From Haliea sp040221975 (GTDB taxonomy: Bacteria; Pseudomonadota; Gammaproteobacteria; Pseudomonadales; Halieaceae): 64,000 nucleotides of DNA. Shown here one piece after another: positions 25,161 to 33,044 of this stretch. The translations under genes were made by a program, and so were the position numbers. The stretch lies in contig JAVJWR010000031.1 in assembly GCA_040221975.1 (NCBI GenBank), forward strand, positions 186,001 through 250,000, written 5' to 3'. Within the stretch, counting starts at the first letter, position 1; the number at the start of each line of letters is the position of its first letter. The notes under the pieces are model-generated. The model worked only from the letters and a program-made list of their open reading frames with translations. It did not search any database and had not been told where the DNA came from.

Positions 25161-25787
25161 ATGCCAAATCTGCTCTGCACTGCTTCCGGGCGCAGCGTGT
25201 ACCGCGCACAGATCATTATTGGACTTGCCGCGCTGGCAGCGGGCAATACCGCCTGGGCAGGCACACCCTCGGGCAGCATCACCCACGGCCCGCTGGCGGC
25301 GACCGCGGTACCGGCAATGAGCGGCTTTGCGCTGATCCTGCTGGCGGCGCTGATGCTGGTCGTCGTGGCGCGGGTGATCAAGTCCAGGCAACTGAGCGGC
25401 GCCCAGTTCATGCTGGCAGCGCTGGTAACCGGCGCCATCGCCAGCGGTGCCAGCGGCATCAAACTGGTGTCGGAGGCCTATGCACTGCCGGCGTTCAATT
25501 CGGTCTCCCTCAATGATCCTGCAGGCGGCACCCTGCCCCTTGATCCTGGTGAAAACTGTGTCAGCAACAACACCGGGATAGCCCAGCAGATTCTCGACAT
25601 TCAGCTCAGTGGACTGATTGCCAACAACGGCGGCGAGGCCAATGTCGGTGCGCCCAGTTTTGAATGTCCAGAGGCTGGCATGGTCAATGCCGGCCTGGTG
25701 CCGGTGCCGGAGTGCTCCGACAGCCCCTCCACGGTACTGCAGCCCGCGGAAACCTGCGCCGTATTCAATGGCATCATCCCCGGCTGA
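25161..25787 (+). CDS. Secreted protein with mid-chain exosortase-type (midcut-by-XrtH-like) signal
   Basis: A 208-residue precursor. A signal peptide ends near residue 33 (ALAAGNTAWA-GT). About 20 residues later comes VPAMSGFALILLAALMLVVV followed by Arg-Val-Ile-Lys. This proline-anchored hydrophobic run with a basic end looks like an IPTL/PEP-CTERM sorting signal, but it stands in the middle of the chain. A second hydrophobic stretch (AALVTGAIASGASGI) and a cysteine-containing C-terminal domain ending ETCAVFNGIIPG follow. This layout matches the midcut-by-XrtH family as I recall it. GGAGAAAGG precedes ATG 25161. No exosortase gene is in the window. Confidence 0.65.
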   Translation: MPNLLCTASGRSVYRAQIIIGLAALAAGNTAWAGTPSGSITHGPLAATAVPAMSGFALILLAALMLVVVARVIKSRQLSGAQFMLAALVTGAIASGASGIKLVSEAYALPAFNSVSLNDPAGGTLPLDPGENCVSNNTGIAQQILDIQLSGLIANNGGEANVGAPSFECPEAGMVNAGLVPVPECSDSPSTVLQPAETCAVFNGIIPG

Positions 25788-25794
25788 GGGTATA

Positions 25795-25819
25795 GCGCTC
25801 CCGGCACCACCGGGAGCGC
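25795..25819. terminator. Bidirectional hairpin between convergent genes
   Basis: A perfect 10-bp stem, GCGCTCCCGG pairing with CCGGGAGCGC around a CACCA loop, sits exactly between two convergent stop codons. Neither side has a long T-run, so it is a structural or bidirectional terminator rather than a classical intrinsic one. Confidence 0.65.
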
Positions 25820-25821
25820 GA

Positions 25822-27051
25822 TCACTGTCCCTGTGGCAAGCGGAACGTCATGTCATCCGTGGTGAACTGCCAGTAGTGAACCGTTTCCAAGCGCAGCTCA
25901 TCAATCCCGCGATAGTCGGCCTGCAACCATACCGGGCCCAGATGCGACAGGGTCAGTTCGTCGCGATAGACCGGATCACCTTTGCGCCAGCCCTCCACCA
26001 CCAGAGTCTCGCCCTCGGCCTGCTCCCAGGCGACGCCGAAATAGGCGCCGACAAAATCGAATAGCTCGCCCGGGCGCAGGCTGGTGACGGTGGCCGGATA
26101 CCCGGAGCTGTTGTAACCGACCCCTTCGCCGCTGGCGAGCACGTTCACATAACCCGGCCCCCGATAGTACTGGTTGTGGATGGCGAGCAGGTAGTCGAAA
26201 GCCAGGCCACGATAGCCCACCGGCAGCTTCTCGATCACCGAGCGCTCCAGCTCGTCGAAATCCAGCACCATTGGCGCCGGCAGCGGTGTCGCGGCATCGC
26301 GGTGCCGATTGAGCGATCCCAGGACCACGGGCGCATCCCGCACCGCGAACCGGTGCAAGGTATCGCCGGCGTGACCCGTTGCCGCTTGCAGCTGCCAGTC
26401 GCCGGTATGGGCAGGGAAGCTGAAACGACCCTCCGCATCCGCGGTTACCGCGCTGCGGCTGCCGTCCGGCGCCACAGCCACCAGCGCCCCGGCACCCGCC
26501 GCCTGGCGGCCGCTCACCGCAAGCAGCGGCGCCAGCCCGATGACCGGTGGCGGCGAGGCAGTGACCATCCCGGCGGGCGTGCCGGGGCGCTTCTCGAACC
26601 GTGCGCTGTGGGAGCCGCTGCCGCTGGAGACCTCCCAGCCCGGAGGCACCTGCAACTCAAAGCGGTAGTCGCGGCCGGGCTCGCCGATATCGGCACTGGC
26701 ATTGTTCAGGTGAACACCAAAGTTGGCGTAACCGTTGATGTTGGTGCGGGTCATGCGCAGGCTGCCATCGGGCCGCTCAAGCAGGATCGCGACTGCGGCC
26801 ATCGGCACATCACCGGGGTCGAGTACACCGTCCCGGTTGCGATCCCGGTAGGCAAAAACAGATAGGTTCATGGTGCCGGGGCTATCCTGCTCCCAGTCGC
26901 GGCGGGGATACCAGTCGGTATCGCGACGCGTGTCGGCAACAGCAGCGGGAGCGGGCGGCGCGGTCACCGCAGGCGGCCGCTCGAGGAATACGTACCAGAG
27001 CAGGCCCGCCGAAGCGACGAAGATCAGGACAGCAATGATGGTTCGGTTCAT
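25822..27051 (-). CDS. Membrane-anchored protein with SdrD-B-like and carboxypeptidase-regulatory-like domains
   Basis: A 409-residue protein. The N-terminal MNRTIIAVLIFVASAGLLWY is an uncleaved anchor or signal, followed by a Pro/Ala-rich spacer (residues about 28-42). A beta domain with the calcium-type loop YRDRNRDGVLDPGDVPM and TNINGYANFGVHL resembles SdrD B or dockerin-like repeats. A second domain with SAVTADAEGRFSFPA resembles carboxypeptidase regulatory folds. The C-terminal 150 residues (LDFDELERSVIEK onward) match nothing I know. The protein should face the periplasm or cell surface. It is convergent with the mid-chain sorting-signal gene and divergent from mscS. Confidence 0.6.
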   Translation of the reverse strand: MNRTIIAVLIFVASAGLLWYVFLERPPAVTAPPAPAAVADTRRDTDWYPRRDWEQDSPGTMNLSVFAYRDRNRDGVLDPGDVPMAAVAILLERPDGSLRMTRTNINGYANFGVHLNNASADIGEPGRDYRFELQVPPGWEVSSGSGSHSARFEKRPGTPAGMVTASPPPVIGLAPLLAVSGRQAAGAGALVAVAPDGSRSAVTADAEGRFSFPAHTGDWQLQAATGHAGDTLHRFAVRDAPVVLGSLNRHRDAATPLPAPMVLDFDELERSVIEKLPVGYRGLAFDYLLAIHNQYYRGPGYVNVLASGEGVGYNSSGYPATVTSLRPGELFDFVGAYFGVAWEQAEGETLVVEGWRKGDPVYRDELTLSHLGPVWLQADYRGIDELRLETVHYWQFTTDDMTFRLPQGQ

Positions 27052-27127
27052 GCCGGACTCCAGGGCAGGGTTTGCATATGCGAATGGTAGCGTTCATTAT
27101 CCTGCCCGAAAAAGCAGGGGACGGGTT

Positions 27128-28291
27128 ATGGAAATAGCATCAATCAAGGACTTTTGGCAGCTGCTGGTAGAAGTCTGGCAACAGGGTGTGTACGGCGTGG
27201 ATTTCGTCCACATTCTGGTAGCGATATTGATATTCCTGCTTGCCCTGGCATTTCGCAACCTGTTCACGCGCCATGTACTGGGAGCCCTGCAGCGAGCGGC
27301 GGAGAGAAGCCATACCCAGTTCGACGACCTGCTGCTGGACGCCATTCGCAGGCCGCTGCGCTTCGTGCCGGTTGTGCTGGGTGTATTCTTCGCCACCAGC
27401 GTACTCAAGGTGGATGAGGCGCTCGCCACCTTTTTCTACAACATCAACCGGTCCCTGGTTGTCTTTACCCTGTTTTGGACTTTTCATCAGCTGACCGGCC
27501 CGCTGGGCGAGGTATTGCACAGGACCAATAGCTTCCTGACCCAGGCCATGATCGACTGGATCGTCAAGATAGCCAGGGTATTGTTCATCATTGTCGGCGC
27601 AGCCACCATCCTTGAGCTCTGGGGCATTGCCGTCGGCCCCATCATTGCAGGCCTGGGGCTGTTCGGCGTCGCTGTCGCCCTGGGGGCACAGGATCTGTTC
27701 AAAAACCTGATCGCCGGCTTCTTCGTCATTGGCGAACGCCGCTTCCAGCCCGGAGACTGGATCAATGTCGAGGGGATTGTCGAGGGTACTGTTCTGCAGA
27801 TCGGCTTCCGCACCACCACCGTACGCCGTTTCGACCGGGCGCCGGTCTATGTCCCCAATGCGAGACTGGCTGACAACGCCGTCACCAACTTTTCCCGCAT
27901 GACCCACCGCCGTATTCGCTGGATGCTGGGACTGGAATACAGGACCAGCCTCGAGCAGCTCCGGCAGATTCGCGATGCCATTGAACACTACATCCTCAAC
28001 AGCGAGGAGTTTGCCAAGCCCGAAGAGGTCGCCACTTTCGTGCGCATCGACTCCTTCAACGACAGCTCGATTGACATTCTCCTGTACTGTTTCACCCGCA
28101 CCACGGTCTGGGGGGATTGGCTGGAGATCAAGGAGCGCCTGGCCTGCAAGATCAAGGAGATTGTCGAGGGTGCCGGCGCCGGCTTTGCTTTCCCGAGCCG
28201 TTCCCTGTATCTGGAAAACCAGCCGGATGCGCCCGAGCTGTACCCGCTTTCACCGCCACCCGAGGCGGCGAAGGCAGAGCCCGTGAAGTAG
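27128..28291 (+). CDS. MscS-family mechanosensitive channel
   Basis: A 387-residue protein. N-terminal membrane segments lie at about 20-42, 72-95 and 100-125. The pore helix region has WGIAVGPIIAGLGLFGVAVALGAQ, then DLFKNLIAGFFVIGERRFQPGDWI, the hallmark TM3/beta-domain junction of MscS. The beta domain contains GTVLQIGFRTTTVRRFDRAPVYVPN and the cytoplasmic alpha/beta cage follows. It opens under membrane tension during hypo-osmotic shock. AGGGGA lies before ATG 27128. The frame upstream of that ATG is antisense to the neighbouring anchored-protein gene and is excluded. The C-terminus is Pro/Glu-rich. Confidence 0.92.
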   Translation: MEIASIKDFWQLLVEVWQQGVYGVDFVHILVAILIFLLALAFRNLFTRHVLGALQRAAERSHTQFDDLLLDAIRRPLRFVPVVLGVFFATSVLKVDEALATFFYNINRSLVVFTLFWTFHQLTGPLGEVLHRTNSFLTQAMIDWIVKIARVLFIIVGAATILELWGIAVGPIIAGLGLFGVAVALGAQDLFKNLIAGFFVIGERRFQPGDWINVEGIVEGTVLQIGFRTTTVRRFDRAPVYVPNARLADNAVTNFSRMTHRRIRWMLGLEYRTSLEQLRQIRDAIEHYILNSEEFAKPEEVATFVRIDSFNDSSIDILLYCFTRTTVWGDWLEIKERLACKIKEIVEGAGAGFAFPSRSLYLENQPDAPELYPLSPPPEAAKAEPVK

Positions 28292-28311
28292 CGGTGGCGC
28301 CCTGCCGCCGC
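28291..28311. terminator. Hairpin between convergent mscS and hydrolase genes
   Basis: GCGGTGGC pairs with GCCGCCGC (one G-T wobble) around a GCCCT loop, beginning at the last base of the mscS stop. No T-run follows, so the call is weak. Confidence 0.4.
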
Positions 28312-28319
28312 GCTATTGC

Positions 28320-29147
28320 TCAGGCGGTCAGGCGCTGCTGCAACCATTGCCCGAGATCTTCCAGCACCTGCAGACGTTCCGGCTCGTTGAAGATTTCGTG
28401 GTACAGGCCGGGATACAGACGCAGGGTGACATCGTCGGAACCGACCCCCGCACTGAAACCCTGTGAGCCAGCGGGCGCCGTCATCACATCCGCTTCGCCG
28501 TGCAGCAGCAGCAGCGGCAGGGTAATTTCCGCGCGGTGCACATTGACCTGCTCCATGGTGGCAAACAATTCCGCCACCAGCCGCGCGCTGACCTTGCCGT
28601 GGTGCACCAGCGGATCGGCCTCGTAGGCAGCAACCACATCGGGATCCCTGCTGACCTGGCTGGCGTCGAGCTTGAGCATGCCCAGTGTGGGCCAGAGACG
28701 GGCGAGCACACGATTGAGCCACAGCAGCAGTGGCGATGGCGGCTCGGCTACCGCCAGGGCAGGTGCGGACAGGGCCGCGCCAGCAAACTGGTCCTGGGCA
28801 TCCAGCAACAGGCGGGCGGCAATCAGACCACCGAGACTGTGGCCCAGCAGAAAGCAGGGGGCCGAGGGATACCACTGGGCAATCAGTGCCCGCAGTTGCA
28901 ACAGGGGCTGCAGAAATTCAGCAAAACTGCCAATGTGGGCCCGGTGGCCCGGGGAGTGGCCATGGCCAATATGGTCGGGGGCAACAACCGCAATGCCCCG
29001 GGCGCGGAAGAAGTCGGCGAGCCCCTGGTAGCGACCGCTGTGCTCGCCGAGGCCATGGGCCAGCAGGATAACGCCGCGAACACTGCCGCTGGCGGGCCAG
29101 TGGCGATAAAACACGCCGTCGGCAAGCCTTGCGTGCTGATCATTCAT
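28320..29147 (-). CDS. Alpha/beta hydrolase, monoacylglycerol lipase/lysophospholipase type
   Basis: A 275-residue serine hydrolase. LLAHGLGEHSGRYQGLADFF is the strand-3 oxyanion motif of Hydrolase_4, and VVAPDHIGHGHSPG follows. FLLGHSLGGLIAARL gives the nucleophile in GHSLGG, LLLLHGEADVMTAPAGS gives the acid, and LYPGLYHEIFNEPE gives the histidine. The family hydrolyses monoacylglycerols or lysophospholipids. No signal peptide is evident. AGGG precedes ATG 29147. The gene lies 35 bp downstream of ilvE on the same strand but is functionally unrelated. Confidence 0.85.
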   Translation of the reverse strand: MNDQHARLADGVFYRHWPASGSVRGVILLAHGLGEHSGRYQGLADFFRARGIAVVAPDHIGHGHSPGHRAHIGSFAEFLQPLLQLRALIAQWYPSAPCFLLGHSLGGLIAARLLLDAQDQFAGAALSAPALAVAEPPSPLLLWLNRVLARLWPTLGMLKLDASQVSRDPDVVAAYEADPLVHHGKVSARLVAELFATMEQVNVHRAEITLPLLLLHGEADVMTAPAGSQGFSAGVGSDDVTLRLYPGLYHEIFNEPERLQVLEDLGQWLQQRLTA

Positions 29148-29182
29148 GGGCAACCCTCGTCCCTGCAGAGGACACCACGCCG

Positions 29183-30121
29183 TCAGGCAACAGGCGTGAG
29201 CCACTCCGGGTGTTGCGGCCGGTTGCCGCGCACTGAATCAAAGTACATGGCCTGCAGCTTCTCGGTGAGCGGGCCGCGGGAACCGGTTCCGATCTGGCGA
29301 CCGTCGAGCTCCCGAATCGGCACTACCTCGGCAGCGGTGCCGGTGAAGAAGGCCTCGTCAGCGATATAGACCTCGTCACGGGTGATGCGCCGCTCACGGA
29401 TCTCGTAACCGAGCTCCGCAGCCAGCGCGAAGATCGTGTTGCGGGTAATGCCGTCAAGGCAGGAAGTCAGGTCCGGCGTGAAAATATGGCCGTCGCGTAC
29501 CACGAACACATTCTCGCCGCTGCCTTCGGCCACATAGCCCTCGTTGTCCAGCATCAGCGCTTCTTCCGCACCGCTGTCCAGCGCCTCGCGCAGGGCCAGC
29601 ATGGAGTTTATGTAGTTGCCGTTGGCCTTGGCCTTGCACATGGTGATATTGACATGATGGCGGGTATAGGACGACGTGCGCACCTTGATGCCGCGGTCGC
29701 GCGCTTCCGGATCCATATAGGAAGGCCATTCCCAGGCCGCCACCATGACATGCGTCTTGAGGCCGTCGGCCCGCAGGCCCATGCCCTCGGAACCGAGAAA
29801 ACACATCGGCCGCAGGTAGGCCTCGTTGAGACCGTTTTCCCGCACCACCGTGCGCTGGGCCTCGTTCAGGGTGTCCTTGTCCCAGGGCATATCCATGCGC
29901 AGGATATGAGCCGAACGAAACAGCCGGTCGGTGTGCTCCTTGAGCCGGAATACGCAGGTGCCGCGATCAGGGGTCCGGTAGGCACGCACACCCTCGAACA
30001 CGCCCATGCTGTAATGCAGGGTGTGGGTCAGGACGTGGACCTTGGCTTCGCGCCACGGCACCAATTCGCCATCCAGCCAGATTACACCATCCCGATCCGC
30101 AAAATTCGGTGTTGCACTCAT
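29183..30121 (-). CDS. ilvE: Branched-chain amino acid aminotransferase
   Basis: A 312-residue fold-type IV PLP enzyme. FADRDGVIWLDGELVPWREA, the HTLHYSMGVFEGVRAY strand, the PLP-lysine region CKAKANGNYINSML, EALMLDNEGYVAEGSGENVFVV and CLDGITRNTI are all diagnostic. It transaminates Leu, Ile and Val with 2-oxoglutarate. ATG 30121 follows an AGCGGGA ribosome-like stretch. An alternative ATG at 30139 overlaps the glnE stop as ATGA and would add six residues, indicating coupling to glnE either way. ilvD and leuA lie elsewhere in the window. Confidence 0.95.
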   Translation of the reverse strand: MSATPNFADRDGVIWLDGELVPWREAKVHVLTHTLHYSMGVFEGVRAYRTPDRGTCVFRLKEHTDRLFRSAHILRMDMPWDKDTLNEAQRTVVRENGLNEAYLRPMCFLGSEGMGLRADGLKTHVMVAAWEWPSYMDPEARDRGIKVRTSSYTRHHVNITMCKAKANGNYINSMLALREALDSGAEEALMLDNEGYVAEGSGENVFVVRDGHIFTPDLTSCLDGITRNTIFALAAELGYEIRERRITRDEVYIADEAFFTGTAAEVVPIRELDGRQIGTGSRGPLTEKLQAMYFDSVRGNRPQHPEWLTPVA

Positions 30122-30135
30122 GTTCAGTCCCGCTG

Positions 30136-33018
30136 TCATGTTGGTTTGTACTGTGCCCCGAAGAGGCGCCGCCAGGCGGCTTCCACACTGGCTCTCTGCT
30201 CACGGTACTCGTCTCCGGGCACCCTGCCCGGCAGTTGTTGCAGCGCCAGCTGGTGAGCGACAGACCGGAACGCCAGATAGGCCTCGATCAGGGCTCTGCT
30301 CTCGCCCTGCTCGAACAGGTCGGCCTCGGCCAGGGTTTCCAGAATGCGGATGTTGTCCGACCAGCGCGCCAGCTCAGGCACGCGATGGGACCACGCCAGG
30401 ACCGCATATTGCACCATAAATTCAATATCAACGATACCACCCGCGCTCTGTTTGAGATCAAATTCCTGGCCCGCTGGCGGTTGCGACGGCAACAGTTCCT
30501 TGCGCATGCGCTCGCGCATGGCGACCACCTCCGCCGCCAGCGCCGACTCGTCCCGGACCCGGCAGAGGATATCCCGGCGCACCACATCCACCCCCGCGCC
30601 AACCGCCGGATCGCCGGCTACCAACCGCGCCCGCACCAGAGCCTGGTGCTCCCAGGTCCAGGCGGTATCCTCCTGGTAGGCGCGAAAACCCTTCAAGCTG
30701 CTGACCAGCAGGCCGGAGGCGCCGGAGGGCCGCAGTCGCATATCGACCTCGTACAGCTGCCCCATGGCCATGCGGGTCTCCAGTATATGAATGACGCGCT
30801 GCCCCAGGCGGGTATAGAACTTGACGTTGTCGATGCTGCGTTCGCCGTCGGTGACTCCCTGCGCGTCCGCGTCATAAACGAACACCAGGTCCAGGTCGGA
30901 GGCGTAGCTGAGCTCTATCCCGCCCAGCTTGCCGTAGCCAAAAATGGCAAAGCCATAACCGTCCGAGTCCCGCCGGGGCTGGCCGAAACGGGCGCTGATG
31001 TCGGTCCAGGCCACGGCCAGTACCTGCTCCAGAATCACCTCGGCAATCCAGGTCAGCTTGTCGCTGACCTGCATCAGGGGCAGGCGCCCGACCAGCTCGC
31101 TGGCGGCCACCCGCAGCACATGGGAGGCCTTGAAGTAGCGCAGGGCATCCATCTGCTCCTCCAGATCGCCCGGCTGCAGGCGCGCCACCTGCTGCCGCAG
31201 CTCCGCCGTTAGCAGGGACTTGTCCGGTGCCGTGTAAAGACTGCCCCGGTCCAGCAGTTCATCCAGCAGCACGGGGTGCCGCTGCAACTGATCCGCAATC
31301 CAGGGGCTGGCATTGCACAGCAGGACCAGCTCCGCCAGCGCCGGTGGATTTTCCAGCAGCAGGGCCAGATAGGCGCTGCGCCGCAGCACGGCAGTAACAA
31401 AGGGCAGGGTACGCATCAGGGCGCGGTCGGGGTCATCCGCCTCGGCGCAGGCGAGCAGCAGCCGCGGCATGAATTGCTGCAGCCGCTCCTTGCCCTCCGC
31501 TTGCAGGGTCGCCACCCGGGTACTGTGCTGCAGGGTCCGCAGCCGCTCCAGGCTGGCGCTGGCCTCGCGGTAACCGAGACCGGCGAGGGTTGCCTCGTCC
31601 AGGTCATCGCCCCAGGGCGGCAGCTCTTCAGCGGCCGTGTTCTGTTCGTCGTCAGGTGCTGCGATCAGGTCGCGAAAGTGTGCCGCAACCCGCTCGCGGT
31701 GCTCTGCCAGCGCCCTCAGGTAGCTGTCCCAATCCGCAAAGCCCATCACCGTCGCCAGCGCCAGCCGCTGCAGGGGGTCAGCGGGCAGCGCCTGGGTCTG
31801 CTGATCCCGATAGCCCTGGATCGCGTGCTCGCTGTCGCGCAGGAACAGGTAAGCGGCGCGCAGCTCGGCGACTGCGGCAGCGGGCAGGCAGCCGAGCTCG
31901 ACACACTCGTCCAGCACCTGCAGCAGCTCGCGCTGCTGCAGGCCCAGGTCGCGGCCGCCGCGGATCAGCTGAAAGCACTGGGCAATAAACTCCACCTCGC
32001 GAATGCCGCCGTGGCCCAGCTTGACGTCCTCCTGCAGGCCTCGCCGCCGCACTTCGCTGTTGATCATCTGCTTCATGCCGCGCAGACTTTCGATGACCCC
32101 GAAGTCCACGTAGCGCCGAAACACGAATGGCCGCAACATCTGCATCATCTCGGCACCGCGGGCGGGATCCCCGCTCACGGGCCTGGCCTTGATCAGCGCA
32201 TAGCGCTCCCAGTCCCGGCCCTGATCCTGATAGTACTCCTCCAGCGCGGCAAAATTGAGTGCCAGTGAACCGCTCTCGCCATAGGGTCGCAGGCGCATGT
32301 CGACCCGGAACACAAAGCCGTCGGCGGTCACCTGGTCGAGGGCGGTAATCAGACCCTGGCCCAGCTTGGTGAAGAACTCCGTATTGCTGATGCTGCGGCG
32401 CTCGCCATCGGTCTCGCCGGATTCGGGGAAGGCAAAAATCAGGTCTATATCCGAAGAAACGTTCAGCTCCCTGGCGCCCAGTTTGCCCATGGCGATGACG
32501 ATCAACTGCTGGGCTTCCCCGCTGCGGCCGCCGCGGGGGACGCCGAAGCGGGCCTCTAGCTGTTGCTGTAAATGGGCCTGGGACAGGGTAATGCAGGCTT
32601 CCGCCAGCGCCGAAGTATCTGCGACGGTTTCCAGGGTGTCGGCGCTGCGACAGAAATCGCGCCAGACAATGCGCAGCATGTGCCGCGCGCGGAAACGCCG
32701 CAGCAGCGGATTGAGCTCGGCTTGCGGCGGCGCCAGCCACTGCCGCAGTTCGGCCTGCAACTCGTCCGGTTGCAGGCTGCGCCGCAGCAGCCCCTCTTCG
32801 AGGAGCGCCGCCAGCAACCGCGGCTGCCGCCGCACCAGGCCGGCAACAAAGGGGCTGCAGGCCAGTACCCGGGCCAGCTCGACTCCGGCTTCGGCATCTG
32901 CCGCCAGCGCCCTGGTCAGGTCGGAGAGTGCGGCGGCATCGTGGTGGTCCAGCACATGGCGCCAGGCAGTCGTGGCCGCAGCGGCCAGTTCGGGAGGCAA
33001 ACTATCGGTAGCAATCAT
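30136..33018 (-). CDS. glnE: Bifunctional glutamine synthetase adenylyltransferase/deadenylase
   Basis: A 960-residue protein with two nucleotidyltransferase domains. The N-terminal deadenylase half has GKLGARELNVSSDIDLIFAFPE and the C-terminal adenylylating half has GYGKLGGIELSYASDLDLVFVYD, each with the DxD metal pair. DMRLRPYGESGSLALN and DMRLRPSGASGLL mark the duplicated core, and GHGGIREVEFIAQ and SAGGIVDIEFMVQY mark the helical regions. It adjusts glutamine synthetase activity to nitrogen status through PII. It precedes ilvE with an ATGA-type junction. No ribosome site is obvious at its ATG. Confidence 0.97.
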   Translation of the reverse strand: MIATDSLPPELAAAATTAWRHVLDHHDAAALSDLTRALAADAEAGVELARVLACSPFVAGLVRRQPRLLAALLEEGLLRRSLQPDELQAELRQWLAPPQAELNPLLRRFRARHMLRIVWRDFCRSADTLETVADTSALAEACITLSQAHLQQQLEARFGVPRGGRSGEAQQLIVIAMGKLGARELNVSSDIDLIFAFPESGETDGERRSISNTEFFTKLGQGLITALDQVTADGFVFRVDMRLRPYGESGSLALNFAALEEYYQDQGRDWERYALIKARPVSGDPARGAEMMQMLRPFVFRRYVDFGVIESLRGMKQMINSEVRRRGLQEDVKLGHGGIREVEFIAQCFQLIRGGRDLGLQQRELLQVLDECVELGCLPAAAVAELRAAYLFLRDSEHAIQGYRDQQTQALPADPLQRLALATVMGFADWDSYLRALAEHRERVAAHFRDLIAAPDDEQNTAAEELPPWGDDLDEATLAGLGYREASASLERLRTLQHSTRVATLQAEGKERLQQFMPRLLLACAEADDPDRALMRTLPFVTAVLRRSAYLALLLENPPALAELVLLCNASPWIADQLQRHPVLLDELLDRGSLYTAPDKSLLTAELRQQVARLQPGDLEEQMDALRYFKASHVLRVAASELVGRLPLMQVSDKLTWIAEVILEQVLAVAWTDISARFGQPRRDSDGYGFAIFGYGKLGGIELSYASDLDLVFVYDADAQGVTDGERSIDNVKFYTRLGQRVIHILETRMAMGQLYEVDMRLRPSGASGLLVSSLKGFRAYQEDTAWTWEHQALVRARLVAGDPAVGAGVDVVRRDILCRVRDESALAAEVVAMRERMRKELLPSQPPAGQEFDLKQSAGGIVDIEFMVQYAVLAWSHRVPELARWSDNIRILETLAEADLFEQGESRALIEAYLAFRSVAHQLALQQLPGRVPGDEYREQRASVEAAWRRLFGAQYKPT

Positions 33019-33044
33019 TGTCGCAGCAGGGTCCGTGGCAGTTG

